In this document: one piece after another, positions 9,343 to 17,907 of the stretch
Numbering within the stretch: the stretch's first letter is position 1
How the letters are laid out: every line of letters begins with the position of its first letter
NCBI RefSeq assembly: GCF_023954335.1
Contig: NZ_JAMLIE010000002.1
Coordinates: 620,001-684,000, forward strand
Source of the DNA: Aquamicrobium sp.
GTDB taxonomy: Bacteria > Pseudomonadota > Alphaproteobacteria > Rhizobiales > Rhizobiaceae
Direction of reading: 5' to 3'
Length of the DNA stretch: 64,000 nucleotides
Translations under genes and position numbers: made by a program
The notes under the pieces: generated by a model
Seen by the model: the letters and a program-made list of their open reading frames with translations, nothing else
The model's database searches: none
Told to the model about the DNA's origin: nothing

Positions 9343-10287
9343 CTATTCGGGGCGCAGCGCCATGCCGGAATGCGTCAGGGCCGCGTTCTTGACGATGCCC
9401 GCGGCGAGGGCCGCGCCCGCGCCTTCGCCGTCGCCGAGGGAAAGGTCGAGGAGCGGCCGGAGGCCGAGAACGGCGGCCGCCCTGGCCATGCCGGGCTCGC
9501 GCGAGACGTGGCCGAGCAGGCAATGGTCGATGGCGGCGGGCTCGGCCGCCTTGAGCACGGCGGCGGCCGCGAGGCTCGCATAGCCATCGAGGATGACCGG
9601 GATCTTCTCCATCCGCGCGGCGAGGATCGCGCCGGCGATGGCGGCGAGCTCGCGCCCGCCGAGCCGGCGCAGCGCCTCGAGCGGGTCCTTCAGGTTGCCG
9701 CCATGATGGGCCAGCGCCCGCTCGACCCCGGCCGCGTGCGCCTCCGTCCAGTCGGAGGCGGGGCCGCCATGCAGCGCCGCCATCAGCGCTGCGGCCGAAA
9801 ACGCGCCGCCGACGCCGATGGCGCCGACGCAGACGAGGTCGATGCCGCCGGCGACCGCTTCCATGCCGAAGGCCATGGTGGCGGCGCAGCCGCGCTCGTC
9901 GAGCGCCGGTTCCTCGGCGATGTTGCCGACCGGCATGTGCAGCGCGAGATCGAAGATCTTGAGGCCGAGATCGTTGGCGGCGCAGAGCTGGCAGACCATG
10001 GCGCCGCCCGCCGCCGCATGCTCGACCATGGCCTGCGTTTCCTCGCGCGAGCCGGCGATGCCGCGATGGGTGCCGGCGAACAGCGCGACCAGCGGCCGCA
10101 GCACCTGCGGGTCGCGCCCGGTCCAGGCCGCCAGCCACTCGGCGACGGCGCCGAGACGGCCGAGCGTCGGCCCCTGCGCCGAGAGTTTCGCGCTGCGCTC
10201 GGCGGCGCGGGTGCGCGCCGCCTCGTTCGGGCCGGGCAGGGCCTTGAGCAGATTGCGGAAATCGTCGAAGGGAAGGCCGGTGGTCAT
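9343..10287 (-). CDS. cobT: Nicotinate-nucleotide--dimethylbenzimidazole phosphoribosyltransferase
   Basis: A 314-aa enzyme that makes alpha-ribazole phosphate for the lower ligand of cobalamin. Family stretches are visible: CAANDLGLKIFDLALHMPVGNI (about residues 111-132; only part of this is diagnostic), GAIGVGGAFSAAAL and, near the end, GDGEGAGAALA, which lines up with the GEGSGA loop carrying the catalytic glutamate. The ATG at 10287 is chosen over an upstream in-frame ATG because alignment-like features start there. The gene is divergent from the DUF1289 gene. No cobalamin riboswitch is seen upstream. Confidence 0.88.
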   Translation of the reverse strand: MTTGLPFDDFRNLLKALPGPNEAARTRAAERSAKLSAQGPTLGRLGAVAEWLAAWTGRDPQVLRPLVALFAGTHRGIAGSREETQAMVEHAAAGGAMVCQLCAANDLGLKIFDLALHMPVGNIAEEPALDERGCAATMAFGMEAVAGGIDLVCVGAIGVGGAFSAAALMAALHGGPASDWTEAHAAGVERALAHHGGNLKDPLEALRRLGGRELAAIAGAILAARMEKIPVILDGYASLAAAAVLKAAEPAAIDHCLLGHVSREPGMARAAAVLGLRPLLDLSLGDGEGAGAALAAGIVKNAALTHSGMALRPE

Positions 10288-10492
10288 GGCAAATCCACTG
10301 TGGCAGGTCCGGCACGGCAGGCCGGGGAGGGCGGGCTCGGTCGGGAGAATTCCGGCGGGAAACCGACCCTCGACGCCATAGCGCCTTGAAAGATGAAGCA
10401 CAATGCGAAAGGCTTGGGCGCGACATTGACGCTCCGGCAACTGCCGGCGGAACGCGGCGGACATCGCCGGAGAACGGCACGACGAAGAAACC

Positions 10493-10726
10493 ATGACGGC
10501 GATCGAATCCCCCTGCATCCTCGTCTGCTCGATGGACATCAAGACCGGCTACTGCTTCGGCTGCGGGCGCACGCGCGAGGAGATCGCGGCGTGGATCGGG
10601 ATGACGCCGCAGGCGCGGCGGGCGGTGATGGAGGAGCTGCCGGCGCGGCTGTCGACCATCGAGCGCAAGCCGCGCCGCGAAACGCGGCGAAGGCTGATCG
10701 CCCGCACCCGCGCCGGCGAGAGCTGA
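10493..10726 (+). CDS. DUF1289-family small cysteine-rich protein
   Basis: A 77-aa protein with the family pattern: SPCILVCSMD (residues 6-15), GYCFGCGRT (about 19-27) and a basic C-terminus. The four conserved cysteines look like a metal or Fe-S site, but no function is established. It is divergent from cobT, about 205 bp away, an arrangement known near cobalamin genes in rhizobia. The start has GAAGAAA upstream. Confidence 0.8.
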   Translation: MTAIESPCILVCSMDIKTGYCFGCGRTREEIAAWIGMTPQARRAVMEELPARLSTIERKPRRETRRRLIARTRAGES

Positions 10727-11062
10727 GGCCGCCTGATGCGGCGAGGGCAGAGCGCAGCGACCCCTTCGCGGGCCATGCATCCCCGTGCATCATATCCTGC
10801 ACATCGGCTGTGCCTGCCGACGCGCCCGCCTCATCCCATTTGGGAGTATGCGCAAAATGAATAGATAGCTATGAATAGAAAGCATTGTGCATCCGCCCCT
10901 CCGGTCGGATCACGCTGCACGAATGCGGTTTGTTTCGGGATCGCATAGTCTTGCCGCCTGACCGGTGGCCCCCGGTCAGGCGGTCTTTCGCTGAAATGGA
11001 AATCGCCGGTGCCGCGCGCTGCGCGGGCCTTCTTCGCGCGGGTGTGCGCCGGCCGTCGGCGC
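10727..11062. other. 336-bp intergenic region between convergent genes, candidate sRNA
   Basis: No protein gene is supported here. It holds an unusually A/T-rich patch (about 10853-10885, including the palindrome ATAGCTAT) in otherwise GC-rich DNA, then a strong 12-bp hairpin at 10954-10983. A weak TTGGGA-N16-TAGATA promoter-like pair (10840-10867) upstream of that hairpin would give a transcript of roughly 110 nt. This is only suggestive. Confidence 0.25.
10954..10988 (+). terminator. Strong hairpin terminator between DUF1289 and MaoC genes
   Basis: A perfect 12-bp stem (CCGCCTGACCGG, 10954-10965, with its complement 10972-10983) surrounds a 6-nt loop and is followed by TCTTT. It lies 230 bp after the DUF1289 stop, so it may end a separate short transcript rather than that gene. 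Confidence 0.65.
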
Positions 11063-11536
11063 TCAGCCGGTCTTGACCAGAACCGCGCTTTCGAACTCCA
11101 GCACCTTGTCGCCGGTCGAGTCGAACGCCTCGCAGGCCATGGTCAGGATGCGCCAGCCCGGCCGCGTCGCCAGCGCGCGGTGGCCGGTGGCCCGCCGGGT
11201 GAAGGTGACCGTCTCGTCGACATAGACCGGCTTCAGCCAGCGCAGCTTCTCGAAGCCGGGCGAGGGGCCGAACTGCGGCCGCGGGCCGGGGCCGTCCCAC
11301 GGCGTCTCGCCGACGTCCTCGCGGTGCTGGAGGTTGTATTTCATCCATGTCGAGGCGGTGTGCCAGCCCGAGGCGCACAGGCGGCCGAACAGCGTGCCCT
11401 TCGCCGCCTCCTCGTCGACATGGAAGGGCTGGGGATCGAACTTGCGGGCGTAGGTCTTGATCTCCTCGGCCCCGAAGGTGTGCGCGCCGAGCGTGATGGT
11501 CTCGCCGATGCGGAAAAACTCGTCGAGCGTGGTCAT
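11063..11536 (-). CDS. MaoC-like (R)-specific enoyl-CoA hydratase, second of a pair
   Basis: A 157-aa hot-dog fold protein. The hydratase-2 dyad is visible in FDPQPFHVDEEAA (Asp about residue 34, His about 39), followed by the CASGWHT stretch (about 54). Such proteins hydrate enoyl-CoA thioesters with R stereochemistry. The start overlaps the stop of the upstream MaoC gene by 4 bp (ATGA), so the two are co-translated. The substrate is unknown. Confidence 0.82.
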   Translation of the reverse strand: MTTLDEFFRIGETITLGAHTFGAEEIKTYARKFDPQPFHVDEEAAKGTLFGRLCASGWHTASTWMKYNLQHREDVGETPWDGPGPRPQFGPSPGFEKLRWLKPVYVDETVTFTRRATGHRALATRPGWRILTMACEAFDSTGDKVLEFESAVLVKTG

Positions 11537-11994
11537 GCGGCGGCTCCGCGCGCGAGGAACATGCCGGAATTCTGCATCTCGAGCACCGTTTCGCCGCGCT
11601 GGTTGACGATACTGTAGCGCACGGTGACGAAGCCGAGGCCGGGGCGCGAGGAGGACGCGCGGGTGGCGACGACCGTGCTCGCGGCCTTCAGCGTATCGCC
11701 GGCGAGGACGGGCTTCTTCCAGCGCAGATAGTCGATGCCCGGCGCGCCCTGCGAGGTGGAATCGAGCAGGAAGGCGTCGCACATCATCCGCATCAGCATC
11801 GAGCAGGTGTGCCAGCCCGACGCCGACAGCCCGCCGAGCAGGCTGGCCTTGCCGGCCTCCTCGTCGAGATGCATCGGCTGGAAGTCGAACTCGCGGGCGA
11901 ACTCGACGATCTCGGCCGCCGTCACATGCTTCTCGCCGAGGTCTATCGTCATCCCGGGATGGAAGTCCTCGAACGCCCATTTCTTCGCGGTCAT
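11533..11994 (-). CDS. MaoC-like (R)-specific enoyl-CoA hydratase, first of a pair
   Basis: A 153-aa hot-dog fold protein, a diverged relative of its downstream neighbour. The active-site pattern is FDFQPMHLDEEAG (Asp about residue 36, His about 41), then SASGWHT. The ATG at 11994 has AGGA 8 bp upstream; a longer in-frame start at 12021 lacks one. Since both copies keep the catalytic Asp and His, they may form a heteromer or two enzymes with different chain-length preference. Confidence 0.82.
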   Translation of the reverse strand: MTAKKWAFEDFHPGMTIDLGEKHVTAAEIVEFAREFDFQPMHLDEEAGKASLLGGLSASGWHTCSMLMRMMCDAFLLDSTSQGAPGIDYLRWKKPVLAGDTLKAASTVVATRASSSRPGLGFVTVRYSIVNQRGETVLEMQNSGMFLARGAAA

Positions 11995-12102
11995 GCGGCA
12001 ATCCTGTTCAATCTTGAACAACCAGTGTGCCGGGTTCGGCCGGGCGGCGCAACGTCCTTCTTGCGGGGCAGGGATGGTCCAGCCATTGGGAGCAAATGCG
12101 CG

Positions 12103-13206
12103 TCAGGTGTTGAATCGGAACAGCAGCACGTCGCCGTCCTGAACCACATATTCCTTGCCTTCGTCGCGGGCCTTGCCGGCCTCCTTGGCCGGGGTCTCGC
12201 CGCCCAGAGTCACGTAGTCGTCGAAGGCGATGGTCTGGGCGCGGATGAAGCCGCGCTCGAAGTCGCTGTGGATGACGCCGGCGGCCTGCGGGGCCTTGGT
12301 GCCCTTCTCGATGGTCCAGGCGCGAGTTTCCTTGGGGCCGGCGGTGAAATAGGTGATGAGGTTCAAGAGCGTGTAGCCGGCGCGGATCAGCCGGTCGAGG
12401 CCGGGCTCGGTCAGGCCCATGGCGTCGAGATATTCCTTCGCCTCCTCGTCGGGAAGCTGTGCGACCTCGGCCTCGATGGCTGCGGAGATGACGACGGTGC
12501 CGGCGCCCTGCGACCGCGCCATCGTCTCGACGGCCTTCGTATGCTCGTTGCCTTCGGCCGCGTCCTCCTCGGCGACGTTGCAGACGTAGAGGACCGGCTT
12601 CGAGGTCAGGAGGTTGAGGCCGTTCAGGAGCTTCAGGTCCTCGGCCGCGATGCCGTCCAGCATCATGCGCACGGGCTTGCCGTCCTGGAGCAGCGCCAGC
12701 GCCTGTTCCATCACCGGCAGGACGGTCATCGATTCCTTGTCCTTGCCGGTGGCGCGCTTGCGCGTCTGGACGATGCGGCGCTCGAGGCTTTCGAGGTCGG
12801 ACAGCATCAGCTCGGTCTCGACCGTCTCGGCGTCGGCCACAGGGTCGATGCGGCCCTCGACATGGGTGATGTCGTCGTTCTCGAAGCAGCGCAGCACGTG
12901 GACGATGGCGTCGACCTCGCGGATGTTGGCGAGGAACTGGTTGCCCAGCCCTTCGCCCTTCGAGGCGCCGCGCACGAGGCCGGCGATGTCGACGAAGGAG
13001 ATGCGGGTCGGGATGATCTCCTTCGAGCCGGCGATGGCCGCGATGCGGGTCATGCGGCTGTCGGGCACCGCCACCTCGCCGGTGTTCGGCTCTATGGTGC
13101 AGAACGGGTAGTTGGCCGCCTGCGCGGCGGCCGTCCGCGTCAGCGCGTTGAAGAGCGTGGATTTGCCGACGTTGGGAAGCCCAACGATGCCGCACTTGAA
13201 GCCCAT
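12103..13206 (-). CDS. ychF: Ribosome-associated ATPase of the Obg superfamily, YchF
   Basis: A 367-aa OBG-type P-loop protein. The P-loop is GLPNVGKST (about residues 8-16) with a DIAGLV switch II (about 66). The nucleotide-specificity motif is NVAEE (in YVCNVAEED, about 200), not NKxD, which is why YchF/OLA1 prefers ATP to GTP. The C-terminus ends in the TGS-like region with YVVQDGDVLLFRFN. It binds ribosomes and acts in translation and stress control. The ATG at 13206 directly precedes the conserved GFKCGIVGLPN; an upstream in-frame start is unlikely. It lies in a translation cluster with pth and rplY. Confidence 0.95.
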   Translation of the reverse strand: MGFKCGIVGLPNVGKSTLFNALTRTAAAQAANYPFCTIEPNTGEVAVPDSRMTRIAAIAGSKEIIPTRISFVDIAGLVRGASKGEGLGNQFLANIREVDAIVHVLRCFENDDITHVEGRIDPVADAETVETELMLSDLESLERRIVQTRKRATGKDKESMTVLPVMEQALALLQDGKPVRMMLDGIAAEDLKLLNGLNLLTSKPVLYVCNVAEEDAAEGNEHTKAVETMARSQGAGTVVISAAIEAEVAQLPDEEAKEYLDAMGLTEPGLDRLIRAGYTLLNLITYFTAGPKETRAWTIEKGTKAPQAAGVIHSDFERGFIRAQTIAFDDYVTLGGETPAKEAGKARDEGKEYVVQDGDVLLFRFNT

Positions 13207-13284
13207 GATGGATGGTCCTGTCGGGAAAGGGAAACGTGGCAAGGGCTATGGGCGATAGCGGTCGCCATCGTCAACCCCCGACGC

Positions 13285-13875
13285 TCACGTCACGACGCTC
13301 CACAGGAGCCATGACGCGCCGGCCAGCACGCCGAGGCCGGCGAGGGCCAGCAATCCGTCGCGGGCGAGCATCGCCAGCGTGAACAGCGCGATGGCCGAGG
13401 CGATGATCGTGGCCGACATCGGCACCAGCTCGAAGAACGGGATCACCAGCGCCAGCGCGAGGCACAAGGCGGCCCACAGCCGCGTCAGCGGCGGCTCGAC
13501 GAGGAGCGTCAGGCGCTTGCCGGTCAGCCGGTCGATGAGCTGCGCCGGCTTGCCGAACCAGCGGACGGTCCGGTCGATGTTGCGGCTGGAGATGCTGAGG
13601 CGCAGGATGAAGCCGGGCAGCCACAGGCTCTCGCGGCCGAGCGCCATCTGCAGGGCGATCGTCGCGATGATCAGGCCGCAGAGCGTCGCCACGCCGAAGA
13701 TCGCGCTCAGCGGCGAGATGATGGCGAGCGCCGGCACCAGCATCAGCGGCGGGAAGGCGCCGTCGCCGATGCGGTGGACGATGTCGGCCACCGATGCCCG
13801 GCGCACGCCGTTGCCGGCGTTCTCGACACATTCGAGCACGTCCTGCACCGACTCGGGTTCGCAGTCCTTGTCCAT
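13285..13875 (-). CDS. ExoD-family membrane protein
   Basis: A 196-aa inner-membrane protein of the exopolysaccharide-synthesis ExoD family. A short polar N-terminus precedes DGAFPPLMLVPALAIISPLS (about residues 36-55), which is the family core. A mid-protein polar stretch with IDRTVRWFGKP and hydrophobic C-terminal segments follow. ExoD was named for a Sinorhizobium mutation affecting exopolysaccharide and alkali tolerance; the molecular function is not known. The ATG at 13875 is preferred over 13926, which adds a proline-rich leader. It sits between ychF and pth. Confidence 0.75.
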   Translation of the reverse strand: MDKDCEPESVQDVLECVENAGNGVRRASVADIVHRIGDGAFPPLMLVPALAIISPLSAIFGVATLCGLIIATIALQMALGRESLWLPGFILRLSISSRNIDRTVRWFGKPAQLIDRLTGKRLTLLVEPPLTRLWAALCLALALVIPFFELVPMSATIIASAIALFTLAMLARDGLLALAGLGVLAGASWLLWSVVT

Positions 13876-13957
13876 GGCGAAGGATGGACGTTCCGGCGGG
13901 CGTTTGGTTCCCTCGCCGGAGATCAAACCCGGTTGCAGGCCCGGTTGGGAGGCGATC

Positions 13958-14680
13958 TCAGTCCTTGCCGCCGAGCAGCTTGCGCAGCATGGCGGCCATC
14001 GGCCCGCCTTCCGGTATCTCGACCTTCGGCGTCTTCGGGCGGGCCTGGCGGATGTGGCTCTGGCCCTTCGGCGCGGGCTTTTCCGGCTTCGGCTCCGATG
14101 CCGCCGTGTCCGGGCCGCGCACGGCGAGGCTCACCTTGTTCATGAAGCCGTTGTCGTCGCCGGCGACGAGCTTGTCGGCATTGTCGGCGATCGCCTCGAG
14201 CAGCGGCTCGAGCCATTCGCGATCCGCCTTGGCGAAGTCGCCCAGCACATGATGCGTCACCATCTCCTTGACGCCGGGATGGCCGATGCCGATGCGTACG
14301 CGTCGGTAGTCCTTGCCGCAATGGGCGTCGATGGAGCGGATGCCGTTGTGGCCACCGGCGCCGCCACCCGTCTTCACCCGCACCTTGCCGGGCGCGAGGT
14401 CGAGCTCGTCGTAGAGGACGATCAGGTCGGAAGGGGAGAGCTTGTGGAAGCGCATCGCCTCGCCGACCGACTGGCCGGACAGGTTCATGAAGGTCTGCGG
14501 CTTGATGAGCAGCGCCTTCTCGGCCCCGATGCGGCCTTCGGCGATCAGGCCCTGGAACTTTCGCGACCAGGGGGAAAACGAATGGCGGCGGGCTATCGCG
14601 TCCGCCGCCATGAAGCCGACATTGTGCCGGTGGTTCTCGTATTTCGGGCCGGGATTGCCGAGGCCTGCGATCAGCAGCAT
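13958..14680 (-). CDS. pth: Peptidyl-tRNA hydrolase
   Basis: A 240-aa enzyme that frees tRNA from drop-off peptidyl-tRNA. Conserved blocks are GLGNPGPKYENHRHNVGF (residues 6-23, including the catalytic His), KPQTFMNLSG (about 61) and GGGAGGHNGIRSI (about 107). It is longer than the usual roughly 190-200 aa because of a C-terminal Lys/Pro/Glu-rich tail of about 50 residues, common in rhizobial Pth. It lies 25 bp downstream of rplY on the same strand, the standard rplY-pth pairing. Confidence 0.95.
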   Translation of the reverse strand: MLLIAGLGNPGPKYENHRHNVGFMAADAIARRHSFSPWSRKFQGLIAEGRIGAEKALLIKPQTFMNLSGQSVGEAMRFHKLSPSDLIVLYDELDLAPGKVRVKTGGGAGGHNGIRSIDAHCGKDYRRVRIGIGHPGVKEMVTHHVLGDFAKADREWLEPLLEAIADNADKLVAGDDNGFMNKVSLAVRGPDTAASEPKPEKPAPKGQSHIRQARPKTPKVEIPEGGPMAAMLRKLLGGKD

Positions 14681-14705
14681 GACGGACGGCTCCCGGCGGA
14701 CGCGA

Positions 14706-15320
14706 CTATTCCTCGCCTTCTTCCGCCGCCGCTTCGCTTTCCTCGCTCTTGAGGCCAGCCGGTGCGGCGATGGTGGCGATGGTGAAGTCGCGGTCGGTGA
14801 TGGTCGGCTTTACATCCTTCGGCAGCTTGACCGCCGAGATGTGGATGGAATCGCCGAGATCGGTGCCGGCGAGGTCGACCTCGATGAAATCGGGGATCGC
14901 GTTGGCCGGGACGTGGGCCTCGATCTCGTGGCGCACGACGTTGAGCACGCCGCCGCGCTTGATGCCGGCCGACTTCTCCTCGTTGACGAAGTGAACCGGG
15001 ATCTGGACCGTGACCAGCGTGTTGGCGCTGACGCGCAGGAAGTCGACATGGACCGGGAAGTCGCGGACCGGGTCGAGCTGGTATTCCTTCGGCAGGACCT
15101 GGATCTTCTTGCCGTCGACGTCGATCGTGGCGATGGTGGTCATGAAGCCGCCGCCGTGGATCTTGTAGTAGACGTCCTTGTAGCCCAGCGCGATGGCGAG
15201 CGGGGGCTGCTTGTCGCCGTAGATGACGGCGGGCACCTTGCCGTTGCGGCGCAGTTCGCGGGCGGACCCCTTACCGACCCTGTCGCGCGCCTCGGCCTTG
15301 AGCTCGTAAGACTGGCTCAT
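14706..15320 (-). CDS. rplY: 50S ribosomal protein L25/general stress protein Ctc
   Basis: A 204-aa ribosomal protein of the long (TL5/Ctc) form. The 5S rRNA-binding L25 domain is in the first 95 residues (RDRVGKGSARELRRNGKVPAVIYG region, about 10-33) and the beta-barrel TL5 C-terminal domain runs from about 100 to 190. An acidic tail ends the protein. It is followed by pth on the same strand and probably transcribed with it. Confidence 0.95.
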   Translation of the reverse strand: MSQSYELKAEARDRVGKGSARELRRNGKVPAVIYGDKQPPLAIALGYKDVYYKIHGGGFMTTIATIDVDGKKIQVLPKEYQLDPVRDFPVHVDFLRVSANTLVTVQIPVHFVNEEKSAGIKRGGVLNVVRHEIEAHVPANAIPDFIEVDLAGTDLGDSIHISAVKLPKDVKPTITDRDFTIATIAAPAGLKSEESEAAAEEGEE

Positions 15321-15378
15321 GGCATTTCCTTTCGTTCAAGTTGCTGGAGCGTTCGCGAACCCGGTCCGCAAACGTCGA

Positions 15379-15399
15379 AAGCGGCTTCATGAGCCGCTT
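15379..15399 (-). promoter_or_regulatory. Hairpin upstream of rplY
   Basis: A perfect 8-bp stem (AAGCGGCT, 15379-15386, with AGCCGCTT, 15392-15399) closes a 5-nt loop 59 bp upstream of the rplY start and 80 bp after the MFS stop. With no T run on the minus strand, it may be a leader element of rplY or a weak terminator of the MFS gene. Confidence 0.35.
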
Positions 15400-15479
15400 C
15401 CCGCCGCGTTGCCTCCAAGGGTGTCTACGCGGGTGGCGGTCCTATAGCCGAAGCGGCCGGATCGCGCAACCGCATGTGC

Positions 15480-16691
15480 CTACCGGGCCTGGCGCAATTC
15501 CTTGCGGCTCGGCAGCAGGATGGTGAGCAGGCCGATGGCCGGCAGGAACGAGCAGACGGCATAGACCCATTCGATGCCGTTGATGTCGGCGAGCACGCCG
15601 AGCACGGCGGCGGCGATGCCACCCATGCCGAAGGCGAAGCCGAAGAAGATGCCGGCGATCATGCCGACGCGGCCCGGCACCAGCTCCTGCGCGAAGACGA
15701 CGATGGCCGGGAAGGCGGAGGCCATGACCACGCCGATGACGAAGGAAAGCACGCCGCTCCAGAACAGGTCGGCATAGGGCAGGAGGAGCGTGAAGGGCAG
15801 CACGCCGAGGATCGAGAACCAGATCACGGTGCGCGAGCCGAAGCGGTCGCCGATCGGCCCGCCGAGCACGGTGCCGAGCGCCATCGCGCCGAGGAACAGG
15901 AACAGCATCACCTGCGAGTATTGGACGCTGACGCCGAACTTCTCGATCAGGAAGAAGGTGTAGTAGCTCGAAATGCTCGCCGTGTAGATGTTCTTGGAGA
16001 AGACCAGCAGCGCCAGCACGACAAGCGCGGTGACGATGCGGCCGCGCGGCAGGGCGACGGTGAGCGGGCCGCCGCCGCGCCCGGCACTGGCGGCGCTGGC
16101 GCGGGCGTACCAGGCGCCGACGCGGTTCAGGATCAGCATGCCGGCAAGCGCGATCACCGCGAACCACGCCACGCTCGACTGGCCGCGCGGCACGACGATG
16201 AAGGCGGCCAGCAGCGGGCCGATGGCCGAGCCGAAATTGCCGCCGACCTGGAACAGCGACTGCGCCAGCCCGTAGCGGCCGCCCGACGCCATGCGCGCCA
16301 CGCGCGACGCCTCGGGATGGAAGATGGCCGAGCCGATGCCGATCAGCCCCGCGCCGACGAGGAGGAGGGCGTAGCTGCCGGCGAAGGCGAGGAGGAAGAG
16401 GCCCGCCATGCTCAGTGCCATGCCGACGGGCAGCGATTGCGGCATCGGCCGCTTGTCGGTGTAGAGGCCGACGGCCGGCTGCAGCAGCGAGGCCGTGACC
16501 TGGAAGGTGAAGGTCAGGAGGCCGATCTGCCAGAAATCGAGCGCGTGGTCCTCCTTGAGCATCGGGTAGATCGCCGAGATCAGCGACTGCAGCACGTCGT
16601 TGAGCATGTGGCACAGGCTCACGGCGAGGATGATGGGGAAGACGGTCGCCTGGGCGGCCGGGCGCGCCGCGCCTGCGGTCGTGTCGGTCAA
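15480..16691 (-). CDS. MFS efflux transporter, fosmidomycin-resistance (Fsr) type
   Basis: A 403-aa, 12-helix inner-membrane transporter. The start of the core (SLCHMLNDVLQSLISAIYP, about residues 27-45) is characteristic of Fsr-like exporters. The TTG at 16691 is chosen because a GAGGA ribosome site lies 9 bp before it and the upstream frame is arginine/proline junk. It is divergent from an AraC-type regulator 200 bp away, which probably controls it. Export of a toxic small molecule is likely; fosmidomycin itself need not be the natural substrate. Confidence 0.85.
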   Translation of the reverse strand: MTDTTAGAARPAAQATVFPIILAVSLCHMLNDVLQSLISAIYPMLKEDHALDFWQIGLLTFTFQVTASLLQPAVGLYTDKRPMPQSLPVGMALSMAGLFLLAFAGSYALLLVGAGLIGIGSAIFHPEASRVARMASGGRYGLAQSLFQVGGNFGSAIGPLLAAFIVVPRGQSSVAWFAVIALAGMLILNRVGAWYARASAASAGRGGGPLTVALPRGRIVTALVVLALLVFSKNIYTASISSYYTFFLIEKFGVSVQYSQVMLFLFLGAMALGTVLGGPIGDRFGSRTVIWFSILGVLPFTLLLPYADLFWSGVLSFVIGVVMASAFPAIVVFAQELVPGRVGMIAGIFFGFAFGMGGIAAAVLGVLADINGIEWVYAVCSFLPAIGLLTILLPSRKELRQAR

Positions 16692-16771
16692 GGTCGGGAT
16701 CCTCGATGATGTTGGCCGATGCCTGGATCGTCTCGCGAAAACCGCGGAACGATCTGTCTCTTTGCTTTTCC

Positions 16772-16817
16772 GCAATGGCGGACGGAAAGATGCGTCACGC
16801 TTTTCCTGCACTTGCTC
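16772..16817. repeat. Dispersed intergenic repeat, family C, degenerate copy
   Basis: The segment has the same layout as 22578-22622: GCAAT, GGACGGAAA, CTTTTCCTG, then TTGCTCT at matching spacings. It differs at about a dozen positions and has lost terminal symmetry. It lies in the gap between the divergent MFS and AraC genes. Repeats of this look are widespread in rhizobial genomes as far as I recall; no search was made. Confidence 0.6.
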
Positions 16818-16891
16818 TAGGCCGGTTGAGGGCCGCCGTCCTTTGTGGTTTGGTCGATTTTCTTCGCAAGTGGGCCAAGGTTCGACAGAAG

Positions 16892-17764
16892 ATGCACAAG
16901 TTCGAGGCACAGGCGCAGCCGGCGGCGGGCGACGAGGCGGAGTTGCGCCGCAACCTCGACTTCATCGAGGCGGCTTCGGCGGACGTCATCGCCGTGTCCA
17001 ACGACTATCCGGACGGGCACGAGGTCGCGGCGCACAGCCATAGCCGCGCCCAGCTTCTTTACCCGTTTCGCGGCAGCGTGATGATCTCGACCGGGCAGGG
17101 GCGGTGGATGGTGCCGCCGGGCCATGCGATGTGGATTCCGGCCGGCGTCGAGCACGCCGTCGAGATGATCGGCCTCGTGCGCATGCGCTCGGCCTATGTC
17201 CGCGCCGGCATCAAGCGGGACCTGCCGGAGAGCCTGCAAGTGCTGGCGGTGAGCGAGCTGATGCGCAGCCTGATCGTCGAGGCGGTACAGCCGGCTGCCA
17301 AGGGAGAGCAGGGCGGCGATGACCCCGACAGGAGGGAGGCGATCATGCGGCTCATCCTCATCGAGATCCCGCGCCTCCACGAGCGGCCGTTCGCGCTGCC
17401 GTTCCCGGCCGATCCGCGGCTTGTCAGGCTGTGCCGGGAGTTCGTGGCCGCGCCCTCGGCGGCGGTGAGGATCGACCATTGGGCGAACAGAGCCGGAATG
17501 AGCCGGCGCTCGTTCACCCGCGCCTTCCAGCGCGAGACCGGGGTGAGCCTTTCGGTGTGGCGGCGTCAGGCCACCCTGCTCGCCGCCCTGCCGCTTCTGG
17601 CGCGGGGCGCGAGCGTGACGGAGGTGGCGCTCGACCTCGGCTACGAAAGCGCGCCCGCCTTCACGACGATGTTCCGCCGCATGCTCGGCGTCGCGCCGCG
17701 CACCTATCTGCGGCAGGGCGGGCGCGGCCGGCCCTTTCCTCTCGCGGGCGGGCAACCTATATAG
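16892..17764 (+). CDS. AraC-family transcriptional regulator
   Basis: A 290-aa regulator with an N-terminal cupin-like sensor (about residues 40-130, with AAHSHSRAQLLYPFRG) and a C-terminal double helix-turn-helix (about 195-285; SRRSFTRAFQRETG and the second motif GYESAPAFTTMFRRMLGVAPRTY). The start at 16892 gives a normal family length; an upstream in-frame ATG at 16706 would run through the repeat in the intergenic region and is rejected. Its divergence from the Fsr-type pump suggests it regulates that gene. Confidence 0.87.
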   Translation: MHKFEAQAQPAAGDEAELRRNLDFIEAASADVIAVSNDYPDGHEVAAHSHSRAQLLYPFRGSVMISTGQGRWMVPPGHAMWIPAGVEHAVEMIGLVRMRSAYVRAGIKRDLPESLQVLAVSELMRSLIVEAVQPAAKGEQGGDDPDRREAIMRLILIEIPRLHERPFALPFPADPRLVRLCREFVAAPSAAVRIDHWANRAGMSRRSFTRAFQRETGVSLSVWRRQATLLAALPLLARGASVTEVALDLGYESAPAFTTMFRRMLGVAPRTYLRQGGRGRPFPLAGGQPI

Positions 17765-17786
17765 CTGGCTGAACCGGCATTTTTTT

Positions 17787-17831
17787 GCATGTCCTCGTCC
17801 CGAAACCGGGTTCCACGTTCGGGGGACATGC
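17787..17831. repeat. Short palindromic intergenic repeat with GCATGTCC/GGACATGC ends
   Basis: A 45-bp segment ends in the inverted pair GCATGTCC (17787-17794) and GGACATGC (17824-17831). Its middle CCGAAACCGGGTTCCAC resembles the GAAAACCGCTTCCAC middle of the family C repeat at 22578. It follows the AraC gene directly. It could fold as a hairpin and stabilise or end the transcript. Confidence 0.5.
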
Positions 17832-17907
17832 ATGAGGGAGCGACCCACGATGAACGATGCAGCACGCGCGCTTTTTGCCTGCCACGCATCGTTTTTCATG
17901 GTGTCCC

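Noticed and set aside
10287..10330. Cobalamin riboswitch upstream of cobT
   Set aside because: GACCTGCC near 10297-10304 on the minus strand resembles part of a B12 box, but it lies about 10 nt from the start codon and the other conserved segments are missing.
10393..10860. 155-codon frame overlapping the DUF1289 gene
   Set aside because: The DUF1289 frame has the diagnostic cysteines; this one is an Arg-rich shadow.
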